DNA of 6,366 bases, taken from positions 1 to 6,366 of the forward strand of contig USMP01000082.1 of the NCBI GenBank assembly GCA_900555795.1, given 5' to 3'. The notes beneath the pieces were generated by a model, which was not told the DNA's origin, searched no databases, and saw only the letters and a list, made by a program, of their open reading frames with translations. The DNA is from an uncultured Eubacteriales bacterium. Its GTDB lineage: Bacteria; Bacillota; Clostridia; Oscillospirales; Oscillospiraceae. Both the position numbers and the translations under genes were made by a program. Shown piece by piece: positions 1 through 6,186 of this stretch. Every line of letters starts with the position of its first letter. Position 1 is the first letter of the stretch.

Positions 1-14
1 AATTGGAAAAAGCG

Positions 15-39
15 ACGCGCATGAAATTTTACGCGCATG
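15..39. repeat. 9-bp direct repeat, ACGCGCATG x2
   Basis: ACGCGCATG occurs at 15-23 and again at 31-39, a 16-bp period, separated by AAATTTT. The second copy runs into the left arm of the first hairpin of the neighbouring cluster (33-61). It could be a protein-binding site for a gene outside the left edge of the window, or simply a by-product of the surrounding repetitive DNA. No gene supported by this window starts next to it, so its role is unknown. Confidence 0.4.
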
Positions 40-128
40 TGGGCCGTCCCGGCCCACGCGCCCGGATTTTAAGGCCGTGCCGCTTTCAGCGGCACATGGC
101 CATTTTGCTATGCTTTTGCATAGCAAAA
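33..128. repeat. Cluster of three perfect short hairpins next to the uvrC terminator
   Basis: Three palindromes lie almost end to end. Hairpin A (33-61) is GCGC, a bulged AT, GTGGGCCG, loop TCC, CGGCCCAC, GCGC. Hairpin B (73-101) is GGCC, GTGCCGCT, loop TTC, AGCGGCAC, a bulged AT, GGCC. Hairpin D (103-128) is an 11-bp perfect stem TTTTGCTATGC with a TTTT loop. B read on the minus strand has the same plan as A read on the plus strand: 4 bp, bulged AT, an 8-bp stem beginning GTG, and a 3-nt loop. D abuts and partly overlaps the uvrC terminator (125-156). Open frames crossing this stretch are made only of hairpin sequence and I do not regard them as genes. The cluster may be a non-coding intergenic repeat element, stacked terminators, or RNA 3'-end structures; one window cannot distinguish these. 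Confidence 0.6.
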
Positions 129-156
129 AAAGCACAACTCGGCGAGTTGTGCTTTT
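125..156 (-). terminator. Intrinsic terminator of uvrC, possibly bidirectional
   Basis: On the minus strand a 9-bp stem GCACAACTC/GAGTTGTGC with a 3-nt GCC loop is followed at once by seven T (plus-strand A run 125-131). With the flanking A/T pairs the stem extends to 13 bp (128-140 with 144-156). It lies about 110 bp beyond the uvrC stop codon. Read on the plus strand the same stem is followed by only four T, so it could also stop a converging transcript from the left, less efficiently. The T tract overlaps one arm of the adjacent hairpin at 103-128. Confidence 0.85.
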
Positions 157-267
157 CGTGCCTGTTGCATTTTGTCAGGGGCGCTCCATCAGCCGGCAGG
201 CACCTCTATGCTTGTCCTTTTCCGTCCCGGCATCTGCCAGCATTCACCGCAATGCCCCGCTCCCGCC
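157..267 (-). other. uvrC 3' untranslated stretch, no gene seen
   Basis: This 111-bp stretch between the uvrC stop and its terminator holds no credible reading frame. The only structure is a 7-bp inverted repeat GTGCCTG (158-164) / CAGGCAC (197-203) with a 32-nt loop, too weak to call as an element. Confidence 0.5.
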
Positions 268-2100
268 CTATTCCTCCAGACCCTCCGCCGGATGGAAATG
301 GTCGTACACCGCCTGGGCGGCAGGCCTGGGCACCACCTCCGCCAGTTCCTCCGGCGTGGCAAGGCGGATGGCCTTCAGGCTTTTGAAGCGCCTGAGGAGG
401 GCTGTCCGCCGGGCCTCCCCCACACCGGGAATCTCGTCTAAGGTGGAACCCCGAACGCTTCTGCCATGGCTCTGCCGGTTGTAGGTAATGGCAAAGCGGT
501 GGGTCTCCTCCTGTATGCGGCCGATGAGGGAGAACACGGCCTGGCTGCCCTGGATGCCGATCTCCCGGCCCTCGGGCGTTATCAGCGCCCGGGTGCGGTG
601 GCGGTCGTCCTTCACCATGCCGAAGATGGGCAGGGCCAGGCCGAAGTGCTCCGTCACCCGGCGGGCCACCTTCGCGTGCTGTTCACCGCCGTCGATAAGC
701 AGCACATCCGGCAGGGGCATAAACTTCTTGTCCTGCTCCATATAGCGGGTGAAGCGCCGGGTCAGCACCTCTTCCATGCTCCGGTAGTCGTCGGGGCGGC
801 CGGCCAGGGACTGGATGCGAAAGCGCCGGTAGCGCTCCTTGGCGGGCCTGGAACCCCGGAACACCACCATGGAGGCCACAATATCCTCCCCGCCGGTGTT
901 GGAGATGTCGTAGGACTCCAGCCACTCCGGCGTCCGGGCCAGGCCCAGCAGCTTCCCCAGCAGTTCCAGGGTCTTGTCCACCCGCTCCTGGGCGGTGGTC
1001 TGGCGCTCCGCCTCCTCCTTGGCATTGTCGGCGGCCATCGCCAGCACCTGGACCCGCTCCCCCCTCTGGGGCACCCGCAACGCCACCCGGCGGCCCGCCT
1101 TCTCCGTGAGCAGCTGCTCCAGCACCTCCTGGTCCTCCACCGCCACAGGGATGCAGATCTCCCGGGGCAGCACGCTCCGGCCGGCATAGTACTGCAGCAG
1201 CAGAGCAGAGAGGGCCTCGGCCTCCCTCTCTCCCAGGGCAGGGGAAAACAACTCCGCCTCCCGGCCCGTCAGCTGCCCCTCCTCATAGTGGAGCACCGCA
1301 TAGCAGCACTTGGCCCCCAGGTACACGCCCCATACGTCGGTATCGGCACAGATGCCGGCGATGACCTTCTGCCGCTTGCCCAGCACCCGGATGGCCTGGA
1401 TCTGGTCCCGCAGGGCGGCGGCCTCCTCAAAGCGCATCTCCTCGGCGGCGGAGCGCATATCCGCCTCCAGCCCCTCCGTCACCACCCGCAGCTTGCCCTC
1501 CAGCAGCTGCACCGCCAGATCCATCCGGCGGTTGTACTCCTCCGCCGTCATCTCCGGCCGGCAGAAGCCGTCGCAGCGGCCCATATGGTGGTTCAGGCAG
1601 GGCCGTTCCCTGCCGATATCCCGGGGGAACTGCTTGTGGCAGGTGGGCAGGCGCAGGGCGGCGGCAATGGCCTCCAGGGCGGAGCGGGTCTCCTGGCGTC
1701 CGCCGAAGGGGCCAAAATACCGGGCCCCGTCGCTGGCCACCCTGCCCACCAGGGTAAAGCGGGGATAGGCCTCCCGGCTGAGACGGACAAAGGGGTAGCC
1801 CTTATCGTCCTTGAGCAGGATGTTATAGTGGGGCATATGCTGCTTGATGAGGGCATTTTCCAGCACCAGCGCCTCAAACTCGCTGCCTACGATGATGGTG
1901 TCAAAGTCCTCCACCTGGCCCACCATGGCCTGGGTCTTCAGGTTATGGCCATGGCCGGCCTGAAAATACTGGCTCACCCGGTTTTTCAGCTTTTTGGCCT
2001 TGCCCACATAGATAATCGTCCCCGCCTTGTCGTGCATCAGGTATACCCCCGGGGCCAGAGGTAGGCTATTGGCTTTTTCCAGCAGTTCCTCTCGGGTCAT
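268..2100 (-). CDS. uvrC: UvrABC excinuclease subunit C
   Basis: UvrC is the nuclease of nucleotide excision repair in the cytoplasm. It joins the UvrB-DNA complex at a lesion and cuts the damaged strand on both sides. The 610-aa product has every expected part in order. The GIY-YIG nuclease domain lies near residues 15-95, with GVY 18-20, YVG 31-33, Arg41 and Glu81, and makes the 3' cut. Four cysteines (154, 168, 176, 180) match the known iron-sulfur cluster site. A UVR (UvrB-binding) helix pair spans about 203-237. The RNase H-like domain, which makes the 5' cut, has Asp398 (YDIS), Asp470 (LLIDGG) and His534 (ETHRF). A helix-hairpin-helix DNA-binding region lies at about 553-583. Length is normal for the family. 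I start at 2100 because GGAGAG (2105-2110) is ideally spaced there and MTREELLEKA is the usual UvrC beginning. An in-frame ATG at 2112 would add four residues and also has a GGAGAGGG just before it. The gene appears to be transcribed alone. Confidence 0.97.
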   Translation of the reverse strand: MTREELLEKANSLPLAPGVYLMHDKAGTIIYVGKAKKLKNRVSQYFQAGHGHNLKTQAMVGQVEDFDTIIVGSEFEALVLENALIKQHMPHYNILLKDDKGYPFVRLSREAYPRFTLVGRVASDGARYFGPFGGRQETRSALEAIAAALRLPTCHKQFPRDIGRERPCLNHHMGRCDGFCRPEMTAEEYNRRMDLAVQLLEGKLRVVTEGLEADMRSAAEEMRFEEAAALRDQIQAIRVLGKRQKVIAGICADTDVWGVYLGAKCCYAVLHYEEGQLTGREAELFSPALGEREAEALSALLLQYYAGRSVLPREICIPVAVEDQEVLEQLLTEKAGRRVALRVPQRGERVQVLAMAADNAKEEAERQTTAQERVDKTLELLGKLLGLARTPEWLESYDISNTGGEDIVASMVVFRGSRPAKERYRRFRIQSLAGRPDDYRSMEEVLTRRFTRYMEQDKKFMPLPDVLLIDGGEQHAKVARRVTEHFGLALPIFGMVKDDRHRTRALITPEGREIGIQGSQAVFSLIGRIQEETHRFAITYNRQSHGRSVRGSTLDEIPGVGEARRTALLRRFKSLKAIRLATPEELAEVVPRPAAQAVYDHFHPAEGLEE

Positions 2101-2104
2101 GGCG

Positions 2105-2120
2105 CTCTCCATCCCTCTCC
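2105..2120 (-). promoter_or_regulatory. Two overlapping ribosome binding sites at the uvrC start
   Basis: On the minus strand GGAGAGGG (2113-2120) directly precedes the ATG at 2112, and GGAGAG (2105-2110) precedes the ATG at 2100 with a 4-nt gap after the purine run. The second pair has the better spacing for the GGAG core (6 nt). The first ATG lies inside the leader of the second, so either start gives an almost identical protein. Confidence 0.6.
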
Positions 2121-2146
2121 GCCCCTGCGGGCGTTGTAGTGGTGAT

Positions 2147-2175
2147 AGTATACCACAAATCCGGGGGCGTGAAAA
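2147..2175 (-). promoter_or_regulatory. Candidate sigma-A promoter of uvrC
   Basis: On the minus strand TTTTCA (plus 2170-2175, 4 of 6 to TTGACA) is separated by exactly 17 bp from TATACT (plus 2147-2152, 5 of 6 to TATAAT). Transcription would begin near 2140, giving a 5' leader of about 40 nt before the ATG at 2100. The -35 element sits inside the stem-loop that follows the upstream amidase gene. Expression independent of the amidase gene fits the housekeeping role of UvrC. Confidence 0.6.
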
Positions 2176-2192
2176 GCCTCTTCCAGCCCCGG
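2161..2192 (-). terminator. Stem-loop after the amidase gene, possible weak terminator
   Basis: Three bases after the amidase stop codon the minus strand reads CCGGGG (2187-2192), a middle part that can pair imperfectly (GGAAG with TTTTC, including G-U pairs), then CCCCGG (2161-2166). The sequence after the stem is ATTTGTGG, not a real T tract, so termination may be partial and some amidase transcripts may continue into uvrC. The structure could instead protect the mRNA 3' end. Confidence 0.35.
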
Positions 2193-2195
2193 GCC

Positions 2196-2933
2196 TTACC
2201 GGATGTAGGACGACGAGGCGTATCCCACATAGTCGCCGTAGCGGACCACATACCAGTCCCCATACCGGCCATAGATCCGCACCTGGGCCCCGTCGGGAAT
2301 GTTCGCGATGATGGAGGCGGAGCTCTCCGGCCGGCTGCGGAGGTTCAGGGTGCCGCCTCCCACCCGGACTGTGGCCTCCCAGGGGTCCGTGGGCCAGATG
2401 AAGGGGATGTCGAAGTAGTCTGTAAGGCTCAGCACCAGGTTCCGGGCGATCTCCGCAATGTTGCTCTCAATCCAGCGGGCGTCGTCGTAGTTGTCGTGGT
2501 AGCCCAGTTCCAACAGCACGGCGGGAAAACGGGAGTCCCGCACCTCCCCCAGGGTGGTGGTGGCCCGGGTGTACACCAGGTTGGGCTCCGGGTAGATATT
2601 GCGCAGGTTGTTGACAAAAATTTGGGCGGCCTGCTGGCCCTGGGTGCTGGTGGGGTAGTAGAAGGCGATGATTCCCCGCACGTTCCCGTAGTTCCCCGCC
2701 CCCGCCGCGTTGGAGTGGAGCGCCAGGTAGAAGTCGTACCAGCCCTGGTTGGCCTGGCGGATGGAACTGCCGGCGGTCATATCCGGCGTATTGCGGGTGT
2801 AACGAATGCCGCAGCTGTTCAGATAGGGGATCATGGCGTCCGCCAGGCGGTTCATCCAATACTCCTCGCTGCCAGTGCCGGTGACATACATGTTGCTCTC
2901 CTGGGTGGAGGGGCTGAGATAGATAATGGGCAT
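2196..2933 (-). CDS. N-acetylmuramoyl-L-alanine amidase (Amidase_3) with C-terminal SH3 domain
   Basis: Members of this family cleave the bond between N-acetylmuramic acid and L-alanine in peptidoglycan. Residues 1-175 are the zinc-dependent amidase fold: an N-terminal strand IIYLSPSTQ, Glu23/Glu24 (one a likely zinc ligand), LALHSNA with His73 as zinc ligand, and LLELGYHDN with Glu142 as the catalytic acid. The usual first motif is DPGHGG, but here it is SPSTQ, so the first zinc-binding histidine is replaced (Thr10 by alignment). His146, just after the catalytic glutamate, might compensate. Residues 187-245 are a bacterial SH3 domain (LNLRSRPESSASI, GDWYVVRYGDYVGY) that usually binds cell-wall material. 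There is no signal peptide or transmembrane segment in 245 aa, so the protein would not leave by the Sec route. That fits a mother-cell lysis amidase or a phage-type endolysin; no phage genes are nearby. The start is well supported by AAGGAGGT (2940-2947). The gene sits alone between two terminator-like structures. Confidence 0.9.
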   Translation of the reverse strand: MPIIYLSPSTQESNMYVTGTGSEEYWMNRLADAMIPYLNSCGIRYTRNTPDMTAGSSIRQANQGWYDFYLALHSNAAGAGNYGNVRGIIAFYYPTSTQGQQAAQIFVNNLRNIYPEPNLVYTRATTTLGEVRDSRFPAVLLELGYHDNYDDARWIESNIAEIARNLVLSLTDYFDIPFIWPTDPWEATVRVGGGTLNLRSRPESSASIIANIPDGAQVRIYGRYGDWYVVRYGDYVGYASSSYIR

Positions 2934-2954
2934 GAGGATACCTCCTTTTTTCTC

Positions 2955-2981
2955 AGTTTATGCGCCCCGTCCCCCGGCGGT
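2955..2981 (-). promoter_or_regulatory. Possible SigK/SigE-type sporulation promoter of the amidase gene
   Basis: On the minus strand CATAAACT (plus 2955-2962), preceded by G, matches the mother-cell sigma -10 pattern CATAnnnT. An AC pair (plus 2980-2981) lies 17 bp upstream, as in the Bacillus subtilis SigK consensus AC-N16/17-CATAnnnTA. The final A of that consensus is not matched. No good sigma-A -35 is present at the right distance because the spacer and upstream bases are almost all G and C. The start site would fall just before the AAGGAGGT ribosome binding site. The motif is short and could occur by chance. Confidence 0.35.
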
Positions 2982-2985
2982 GCGG

Positions 2986-3026
2986 AAAAATTTTTGCCCG
3001 CCCCTTCTGGAGAAGGGGCGGGCAAA
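2986..3026 (-). terminator. Intrinsic terminator of the TRAP transporter operon
   Basis: On the minus strand a 12-bp perfect GC-rich stem GCCCGCCCCTTC (plus 3012-3023) / GAAGGGGCGGGC (plus 2996-3007) closes a TCCA loop, with three extra T/A pairs at its base. It is followed by AAAAATTTTT. The T run is five long but lies a few bases beyond the stem; if A-U pairing extends the stem the run follows more closely. It lies about 65 bp after the permease stop and separates the transporter transcript from the amidase gene. Confidence 0.8.
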
Positions 3027-3089
3027 CTCCAGCCTCCCGCCGCCTGCTTGACGGCCGTCCGGCGCTTCGCCGTTTCCGAGGACGGGGGC

Positions 3090-5093
3090 CTACCGGCCGA
3101 CCTTTTTCACAGCCAGGTAGTCCATCAGGCACACGCCGCCCACCAGAACCAGGCCCACCACGTCCGTGGCCAGGCCGGGGATCATCATTCCCAGGCCGCC
3201 CGCCACACACAGCAGCCTGCCCCACCACTTCATTGGCCGGAACACATAGCCGCCCAGGCCCGCCGCCAGGCCAAAAATGCCCAGCAGCGCCGTCAGGACG
3301 ATGTTCACCACCTCATACCACACGGTATCTACAAGGAGCATGGCGGGGTTCAGGGCAAAGATATAGGGCACAATGAAGGCGGCGATGGCCAGACGGGTGG
3401 CATTCACCGCCGTTTTCATGGGCGGGGCCTTGGCAATAGCGGAGCCGGCATAGGCCGCCAGGGCCACCGGCGGCGTAATGTCCGCCACAATGCCGAAGTA
3501 GAACACAAAGAAGTGGGCGGCAATCATCTCCACGCCGATGGCGTCGCTCATCAGGATGGGGGCGCAGGTGGAGGCCATAATGCAGTAGTTGGCGGTGGTG
3601 GGCACCCCCATGCCCAGCACAATACAGCAGACCATGGTCAGCACCAGGGCGATGATGGTCACGCCGCCGGAGACGGAGACAATGGCCCGCAGCAGCTTGC
3701 TGGCCAGGCCCGTGGAGGTGATGCACCCGGCCACAATGCCCGCCATGGCGCAGGCGGCGGCCACGGTGATGGTACCCCTGGCTCCAGCCTCCAGCGCGTC
3801 AATAATTTTCCCAAAGGTGAGGTGGTCGGAGGTATCCCCGCTTTTGGTCACACGGCCCGCAATGGTGTTCACCAGGCCCACGGCCACGGTAACAAGGATG
3901 GCGATGGCGGCGGAGGACTGCATGGTGCGGGTGCCGTTGGACACCAGCACCACCAGCACCACCAGGGGCAGCAGCAGGTAAATCTTTTTCACCAGGACCC
4001 GGAACCGGGGCAGTTCATCCTTTCCCAGGCCCCGCAGCCCCAGCTTCTTGGCCTCCAGGTGGACGGCGATGTAGATGCCGGTGAAGTAGAGCACCGCCGG
4101 CAGAATGGCCAGCAGGGCGATGCGGGCGTAGGGGATACCCGTATACTCCGCCATGAGGAAGGCGGCGGCCCCCATAATGGGGGGCATGATCTGGCCGCCG
4201 GTGGAGGCCGCCGCCTCCACCGCCCCGGCAAACTCGCCCCGATAGCCGGTGCGCTTCATCATGGGGATGGTAACGGAGCCGGTGGTGACGGTGTTGCCCA
4301 CGGAGGAGCCGGACACCATGCCGCAGAGGGCGGAGGAGATCACCGCCACCTTGGCGGGCCCGCCGGCGGAGGAGCCCGCCACACAGTTGGCCAGGTTGAT
4401 AAAGAAATTGGAGATTCCCGTGCGCTCCAGGAAGGCGCCGAAAATGATGAACACCACGATGTACTTCTGGCAGACGCTGATGGGGGTGCCCATGACGCCG
4501 TGGGTGGTGTAGAACAGGTCGTAGAGTACCTTGCCTGCCCGGACATTGGAAAAGGTGTAGAGCAGCAGCACCCCCACCACGCAGAGGATGGGAATGCCCA
4601 CGCTGCGGCGGCACAGCTCCACCAGGGCCAGGATGCCGATTGCCGCCAGGGTCAGCATAACAGCGTCCTTGGACAGCTTGTTGTAGTCCGTCAGCAAAAT
4701 CTCCTGCACATTGGCGGCAAAGTAGAAAAATACGCCGGACCCCGCCGCCATGATGAGGATGTCATACCAGGGCAGCTGGTTTACCCGGACATGGCCCTTC
4801 CGGGCAGGGAAATTCAGGTAGCCGATGACGATCATCAGCCCCAGGAACATGGTCAGGCGGAACTCCGCCTGGCTCTTGTCCAGAAGGGTCAGGTACAGGC
4901 AGTAGAGGGAGACCGCCGTCATCAGCAGACGGACGATCCGCTTAGGCGTCCCCTCCCAGACGCGGACGTTGCTCTCCCGGTCATATTTTCTCATGACCTC
5001 CTCCACGTCGGCGGCGGTGCCGACGGCGGAGAAGTCCTGCTCCTCCGGCAAAACTGCCGGGGCGGGGTCCTGTCTTTTCTTCCAAAGGCTCAT
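3090..5093 (-). CDS. TRAP transporter permease, fused small and large membrane subunits (TAXI type)
   Basis: This is the membrane part of a tripartite ATP-independent periplasmic (TRAP) importer. It uses an ion gradient, usually sodium, to import a substrate delivered by a binding protein. The 667-aa chain has a cytoplasmic N-terminus of about 50 residues, then a DctQ-like four-helix section (about 50-165), then the large DctM-like section. Family signatures are GSSVGNTVTTGSVTIPMMK (262-280), QIMPPIMGAAAFLM (301-314), GMGVPTTANYC (494-504) and DITPPVALAAYAG (538-550). The region beyond residue 560 adds several more hydrophobic segments. Fused QM permeases of this length are the normal partner of TAXI-type binding proteins, and one is encoded directly upstream. 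The ATG at 5093 is preceded by AGGAG at good spacing. The gap to the binding-protein gene is 103 bp and contains a strong hairpin. The substrate cannot be read from the sequence; TAXI systems have been linked to glutamate and other dicarboxylates, but most are uncharacterised. Confidence 0.95.
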   Translation of the reverse strand: MSLWKKRQDPAPAVLPEEQDFSAVGTAADVEEVMRKYDRESNVRVWEGTPKRIVRLLMTAVSLYCLYLTLLDKSQAEFRLTMFLGLMIVIGYLNFPARKGHVRVNQLPWYDILIMAAGSGVFFYFAANVQEILLTDYNKLSKDAVMLTLAAIGILALVELCRRSVGIPILCVVGVLLLYTFSNVRAGKVLYDLFYTTHGVMGTPISVCQKYIVVFIIFGAFLERTGISNFFINLANCVAGSSAGGPAKVAVISSALCGMVSGSSVGNTVTTGSVTIPMMKRTGYRGEFAGAVEAAASTGGQIMPPIMGAAAFLMAEYTGIPYARIALLAILPAVLYFTGIYIAVHLEAKKLGLRGLGKDELPRFRVLVKKIYLLLPLVVLVVLVSNGTRTMQSSAAIAILVTVAVGLVNTIAGRVTKSGDTSDHLTFGKIIDALEAGARGTITVAAACAMAGIVAGCITSTGLASKLLRAIVSVSGGVTIIALVLTMVCCIVLGMGVPTTANYCIMASTCAPILMSDAIGVEMIAAHFFVFYFGIVADITPPVALAAYAGSAIAKAPPMKTAVNATRLAIAAFIVPYIFALNPAMLLVDTVWYEVVNIVLTALLGIFGLAAGLGGYVFRPMKWWGRLLCVAGGLGMMIPGLATDVVGLVLVGGVCLMDYLAVKKVGR

Positions 5094-5140
5094 AGGCTCT
5101 CTCCTCTTAACAGTATTTTGGCGGGGCTTGAGAACACAAG

Positions 5141-5171
5141 GGACTGCGGCGGGTCCTTTCCGCCGCAGTCC
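5141..5171 (-). promoter_or_regulatory. 12-bp perfect hairpin between the TRAP genes
   Basis: On the minus strand GGACTGCGGCGG (plus 5160-5171) pairs perfectly with CCGCCGCAGTCC (plus 5141-5152) around a 7-nt AAAGGAC loop. The following bases are CTTGTGTTCTC, with no T tract, so it is not a classical terminator. It lies 25 nt after the binding-protein stop and about 47 nt before the permease start. A stable 3' structure there could protect the binding-protein message or slow the polymerase, favouring more binding protein than permease. No promoter was picked out between the hairpin and the permease ribosome binding site. Confidence 0.7.
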
Positions 5172-5196
5172 GCTGCTTGCTGTGCCAGAATCCCCT

Positions 5197-6141
5197 TTAC
5201 TTGGTGGGGACGGTCATGCCCTTCTCCGCAAAATACTTGGCCGCGCCGGCGTGGTAGGGCACAGCGGTGACGGAGGCGGCAAACTCCAGGCTCAGTTCGT
5301 TTTTCTTGTCGTGGCCCAGGGTGTCCACACTCTCAAAAATGCCGGAGACCACATCATAGACAGCGTCCTCGCTGACGTCGTCCCGGGCGATGATCACAGC
5401 GCCCACCGCCACGGTGGTGGCGTCGGCGTCCAGATCATAGGCCGCAGCGGGAATCACATTCTTGCTGTAGTAGGGGGAGGTGGCGATGAGGTCCTCAATG
5501 TGCTGGTCGTCCAGTTCCACGATGTATACATCCCGGGTGGCCGCCAGGCTGGTGACGGCGGTGGTGGGGGCGCCGGAGACGATGAAGGCGGCGTCAATCT
5601 TGCCGTCCTGCATGGCCTCGGTGCTGTCGCCGAAGGACAGGTACTGGGCGTCGATATCGTCCAGGGTCAGGTCATAGGCGCCCAGCACATCCAGGGCGTT
5701 GAAGTACACGCCGGAGCCGGACTCGCCCACGGAAACAGCCTTGCCAGCCAGATCCGCCACCGTCTTGATGGCGGGGTCCAGGGTGACGATCTGGACCTGC
5801 TCCATGTACAGGGCCGCCACTGTGGAGAAGCCCTCGATCTTCTTCTCAAACAGGTTGGTGCCGTTGTAGGCGTAGGCCATGACGTCGGACTGGACAAAGC
5901 CCAGCTGGGCGTCCCCGGTCTCCATGGCCTCAATGTTGGCCTTGGAGCCCTTTCCCACAATAGCGGTGACGGCGGTTTCGGTCCGGTCGCTGATCTGGCC
6001 GGCCAGCACACTCCCGAAGCCGTAGTATGTACCCTGGTCGCTGCCGGTGGTGAAGGTCAGTTCGGTCTTTCCGCCGCCTGAGCAGGCGGCCAGAGCCAGA
6101 ATCATGGTCAGGGTAAGCAAGAGTGAAAAAAGCTTCTTCAT
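5197..6141 (-). CDS. TAXI family TRAP transporter substrate-binding lipoprotein
   Basis: This 314-aa protein captures the substrate outside the membrane and hands it to the fused TRAP permease encoded just downstream. Residues 1-19 are a lipoprotein signal peptide (MKK, hydrophobic core, lipobox LAAC with Cys20 as the lipidated residue), followed by a short GGG linker. The mature chain begins with the family signature TFTTGSDQGTYYGFG (about 29-43). It continues with features typical of TAXI proteins: NIEAMETGDAQLGFVQSD (69-86), the VSVGESGSGVYFNA segment (136-149), DGKIDAAFIVSG (179-190) and a C-terminal PYHAGAAKYFAEKG (295-308). I chose the ATG at 6141 because AGGGAG (6149-6154) precedes it by 7 nt and the signal peptide begins there. 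In-frame ATGs at 6159 and 6195 lack a ribosome binding site and would spoil the signal peptide. It is the first gene of the operon, behind an AT-rich promoter region. The substrate is unknown. Confidence 0.95.
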   Translation of the reverse strand: MKKLFSLLLTLTMILALAACSGGGKTELTFTTGSDQGTYYGFGSVLAGQISDRTETAVTAIVGKGSKANIEAMETGDAQLGFVQSDVMAYAYNGTNLFEKKIEGFSTVAALYMEQVQIVTLDPAIKTVADLAGKAVSVGESGSGVYFNALDVLGAYDLTLDDIDAQYLSFGDSTEAMQDGKIDAAFIVSGAPTTAVTSLAATRDVYIVELDDQHIEDLIATSPYYSKNVIPAAAYDLDADATTVAVGAVIIARDDVSEDAVYDVVSGIFESVDTLGHDKKNELSLEFAASVTAVPYHAGAAKYFAEKGMTVPTK

Positions 6142-6186
6142 AACGTTTCTCCCTTTCATGCAAAGTTTTTGTGAAGATGTGCAACT

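Noticed and set aside
158..203. 7-bp inverted repeat GTGCCTG/CAGGCAC
   Set aside because: The arms are short and the loop is 32 nt; expected by chance at this GC content.
3..386. A 127-codon plus-strand frame at the left edge
   Set aside because: Its first half is made of hairpins including the uvrC terminator, and its second half is antisense to the uvrC 3' end.
466..2064. A 532-codon open frame on the plus strand across uvrC
   Set aside because: It is antisense to an intact uvrC with all catalytic motifs and has low-complexity Leu/His/Gly-rich composition. No separate support.
2196..2933. Amidase as part of a prophage lysis cassette
   Set aside because: No holin, tail or other phage gene is adjacent; neighbours are uvrC and a transporter, each with its own signals. 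A lone domesticated endolysin cannot be excluded.
3030..3089. Small palindromes (CGGCG/CGCCG, ACGGCCGT) after the permease stop
   Set aside because: Short GC palindromes are common in such sequence, and the clear terminator lies farther on at 2986-3026.
2139..5270. A 1043-codon open frame on the plus strand across the amidase and permease genes
   Set aside because: It is exactly antisense to two clearly recognisable genes, rich in Gly and His as expected from the complement of their GC-biased codons, and resembles no protein family. It is a codon-bias shadow.
4969..6081. A 370-codon plus-strand frame opposite the TAXI binding protein
   Set aside because: It overlaps the full binding-protein gene in antisense, is Gly/Val-rich, and has no recognisable domain.
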